A stretch of 7,339 nt of DNA, taken from positions 1 through 7,339 of the forward strand of contig JAOTWK010000176.1 in the NCBI GenBank assembly GCA_029862935.1, written 5' to 3'. The first letter of the stretch is position 1. Each line of letters starts with the position of its first letter. The translations under genes and the position numbers were made by a program. Of this stretch, positions 6,062-7,339 are shown piece after piece. The notes beneath the pieces were generated by a model. The model saw only the letters and a list, made by a program, of their open reading frames with translations. It searched no databases and had not been told where the DNA came from. Source of the stretch: Gemmatimonadota bacterium (GTDB lineage Bacteria > Gemmatimonadota > Gemmatimonadetes > Gemmatimonadales > GWC2-71-9).

Positions 6062-6757
6062 TCAGCTCGCCTTGGTTAGTGGTCTTCGGACAGCCGTCAC
6101 CAACGTGTTGATGTCACGATTCTCGATACGGCGCTTGGCATAGCCCGTGGCGGCAACCTCGATCATGGCACGACCGACGGTCTCGGTCGTCGTCACATAC
6201 GGTGGGAACAGCCGCCGAAGCAGAGGGAAGATCGGACCCGTGAACACATAGAAGATTCGGTACAACCTGGTCTTGGACCGGACACCCTTGAGTGGCTGGA
6301 TGAACGCCGGTCGAAACATGAATGCAGCCTTGAAGGGCATGGTGAGCAGCCGGTTTTCGGTCTTACCCTTCACCCGTGCCCACATGAAGCGGCCGCGTTC
6401 CGTACTGTCCGTCCCCGCTCCAGACACATAGCAAAAGGTGTACTCCGGGTTCGACGCCACTAGCGTTTCGGCCGCTGCCATCGTGAGCTCGTACGTCAGA
6501 CGGTGATATTCTGCTTCACTCAGTCCGGCCGCCGAGACCCCCAAGCAGAAAAAGCACGTGTCGTAACTGGCGAGGATCGGCTCGATGTCGCTGAAATCGA
6601 AGAAATCGCGATGGATGATCTCGCGGAGTTTGGGATGAGTGATTTCGCAGCTGCTGCGCCCCACGACCAGCACCGACTCAACTCGTGCATCGTCCACGCA
6701 CTCGAGGAGCACCCCCGAGCCCACCATTCCCGTAGCCCCGAATATGACGACGTTCAT
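6062..6757 (-). CDS. Atypical SDR-type NAD(P)-binding oxidoreductase
   Basis: This is a 231-residue Rossmann-fold protein of the NAD(P)H-binding/HTATIP2-like atypical SDR group. The cofactor loop is GATGMVG (7-13), and Arg34 after the second strand (VVGR) suggests NADPH. CFFCLGVSAAG (68-78) is the strand-4 region, and YVSGAGTD (110-117) is the strand-5 active-site stretch with Ser112. The usual Tyr-x-x-x-Lys becomes Trp126-x-x-x-Lys130 (MWARVKGKTE). MFRPAFIQPL in the C-terminal half is the typical substrate-side element. I chose the ATG at 6757 because the fold starts directly there. A longer frame from 6805 adds 16 charged, non-conserved residues and would overlap the DinB-like gene. It sits 25 nt after the dinB-like gene and 3 nt before the DUF2214 gene. 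The substrate is unknown. A role as NADPH-dependent reductase or as a sensor-like non-catalytic protein is equally possible. Confidence 0.87.
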   Translation of the reverse strand: MNVVIFGATGMVGSGVLLECVDDARVESVLVVGRSSCEITHPKLREIIHRDFFDFSDIEPILASYDTCFFCLGVSAAGLSEAEYHRLTYELTMAAAETLVASNPEYTFCYVSGAGTDSTERGRFMWARVKGKTENRLLTMPFKAAFMFRPAFIQPLKGVRSKTRLYRIFYVFTGPIFPLLRRLFPPYVTTTETVGRAMIEVAATGYAKRRIENRDINTLVTAVRRPLTKAS

Positions 6758-6782
6758 GCCGTGCTCATGGAAGTGACCGGCT

Positions 6783-7313
6783 TTAACGCGACCACGGCGG
6801 CACAATGTCGTTCATCCGCGCATAGGCGATCGACTGGCCCACATGCTCGTTCATGTGCGCCAGGAGCTGGAACAGCACCGCCCATCCGGGAACGCTCCGG
6901 CCGTAGAGCATGACCGAGCGTGTCAGGTCTGCCTCGTCCATGCCCTTGATCGACGTTCTCACGTGTTCGATCGATTGCGTCAACAGCTCGATCACTCTGG
7001 CCTTGTCGGTAATGGATTCGAAGTTGGGCCAGTCGACCCCGTCCGGCGCCTCGACACCAAGCGACTCCTCGAGATAGAGGTAGTTGTATCGCGCGATGTG
7101 CATGTAGACGCGGCCGATTGACATGACCCCCTCACCGGGACTCCACGTATAGAGGTCTGCGGGAATCTCCTTCGAGAGCATCATCAGCTTTCGACTCGAC
7201 CGATTGAAATGATTGGCGAACTCGTCGCGATAATCCGTGGGAGCGCTCTGGGTGAAGGCAATCGCGGTACCGACAATCAGTGCGAACGGGACAAGCAAGG
7301 GAATACGCTGCAT
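6783..7313 (-). CDS. Exported DinB-like four-helix metal-binding protein
   Basis: The 176-residue product has a signal peptide (1 to about 22, core PFALIVGTAIAF) followed by a DinB/YfiT-like fold. The expected metal triad is visible: His72 in YMHIARYN at the end of helix 2, and His153 with His157 in LLAHMNEHVGQ in the last helix. TWSPGEGVMSIGRV (56-69) is the usual loop before the first histidine. Cytosolic relatives are thiol-dependent transferases or hydrolases (bacillithiol, mycothiol); this one appears to be sent out of the cytoplasm. The ATG at 7313 is supported by GAGGT 5 nt upstream. It is the first gene of the right block visible here. Any promoter lies in the last few bases or outside the window. 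DinB refers to the fold, not to DNA polymerase IV. Confidence 0.88.
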   Translation of the reverse strand: MQRIPLLVPFALIVGTAIAFTQSAPTDYRDEFANHFNRSSRKLMMLSKEIPADLYTWSPGEGVMSIGRVYMHIARYNYLYLEESLGVEAPDGVDWPNFESITDKARVIELLTQSIEHVRTSIKGMDEADLTRSVMLYGRSVPGWAVLFQLLAHMNEHVGQSIAYARMNDIVPPWSR

Positions 7314-7318
7314 GTGCT

Positions 7319-7323
7319 ACCTC
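7319..7323 (-). promoter_or_regulatory. Shine-Dalgarno of the DinB-like gene
   Basis: GAGGT on the minus strand, 5 nt before the ATG at 7313, supports this start and the signal peptide it creates. Confidence 0.6.
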
Positions 7324-7339
7324 AAACGGATGGTGGATC

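Noticed and set aside
6758..6805. Longer start for the oxidoreductase gene at 6805
   Set aside because: It adds residues ahead of a Rossmann fold that normally begins at the N-terminus and overlaps the DinB-like gene.
1..7339. tRNA, rRNA, CRISPR array, transposase or phage genes
   Set aside because: I looked through both strands and found no clover-leaf-like segment, spaced repeats, transposase motif or terminal inverted repeats.

Overview
The window holds eleven protein-coding genes in two tail-to-tail blocks and almost no non-coding DNA. Base composition is GC-rich. The gene content includes a DinB-fold protein with an export signal, an Ala-Leu-Ala-Cys type lipoprotein, a secreted serine esterase and a DUF2214 membrane protein. 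This suggests an environmental Gram-negative-type bacterium. Gemmatimonadota, or a neighbouring group such as Acidobacteriota, is my best guess from the style of the proteins, but no marker gene is present to prove it.

Left block, plus strand, 1-3860: a molybdenum/tungsten-cofactor operon. It begins with the C-terminal two thirds of an oxyanion ABC-transporter ATPase (ModC/TupC/WtpC type, with a C-terminal Mop/TOBE domain), cut by the window edge. Next comes a 6-pyruvoyl-tetrahydropterin synthase family enzyme with all its zinc and catalytic residues. An unrecognised exported, probably outer-membrane beta-barrel protein follows. The block ends with mobA (molybdenum cofactor guanylyltransferase) and moeA (molybdopterin molybdenumtransferase). 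Spacing is very tight: a 20-21 nt gap, a TGATG overlap, 3 nt, then 27 nt. The logic is oxyanion uptake, metal insertion into molybdopterin (MoeA), then GMP attachment (MobA). The pterin synthase and the barrel protein are the unexplained members.

Junction, 3861-3902: 42 nt between the two converging blocks, holding three copies of a 7-nt tandem repeat. I see no clear terminator hairpin.

Right block, minus strand, 7313 down to 3903: six genes read right to left. They are an exported DinB-like protein, an atypical-SDR NAD(P)-binding oxidoreductase, a DUF2214 membrane protein, a small four-helix membrane protein, a secreted alpha/beta-hydrolase esterase and a small lipoprotein. Gaps are 25, 3, 60, 28 and 4 nt, so they probably form one transcript. 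Five of the six products look exported or membrane-bound. No common pathway can be named from sequence alone.

No RNA genes, CRISPR arrays, insertion sequences or phage genes were seen. There is no gene-free stretch longer than about 60 bases. The most useful leads are the barrel protein and the pterin synthase embedded in the Mo/W cofactor operon.
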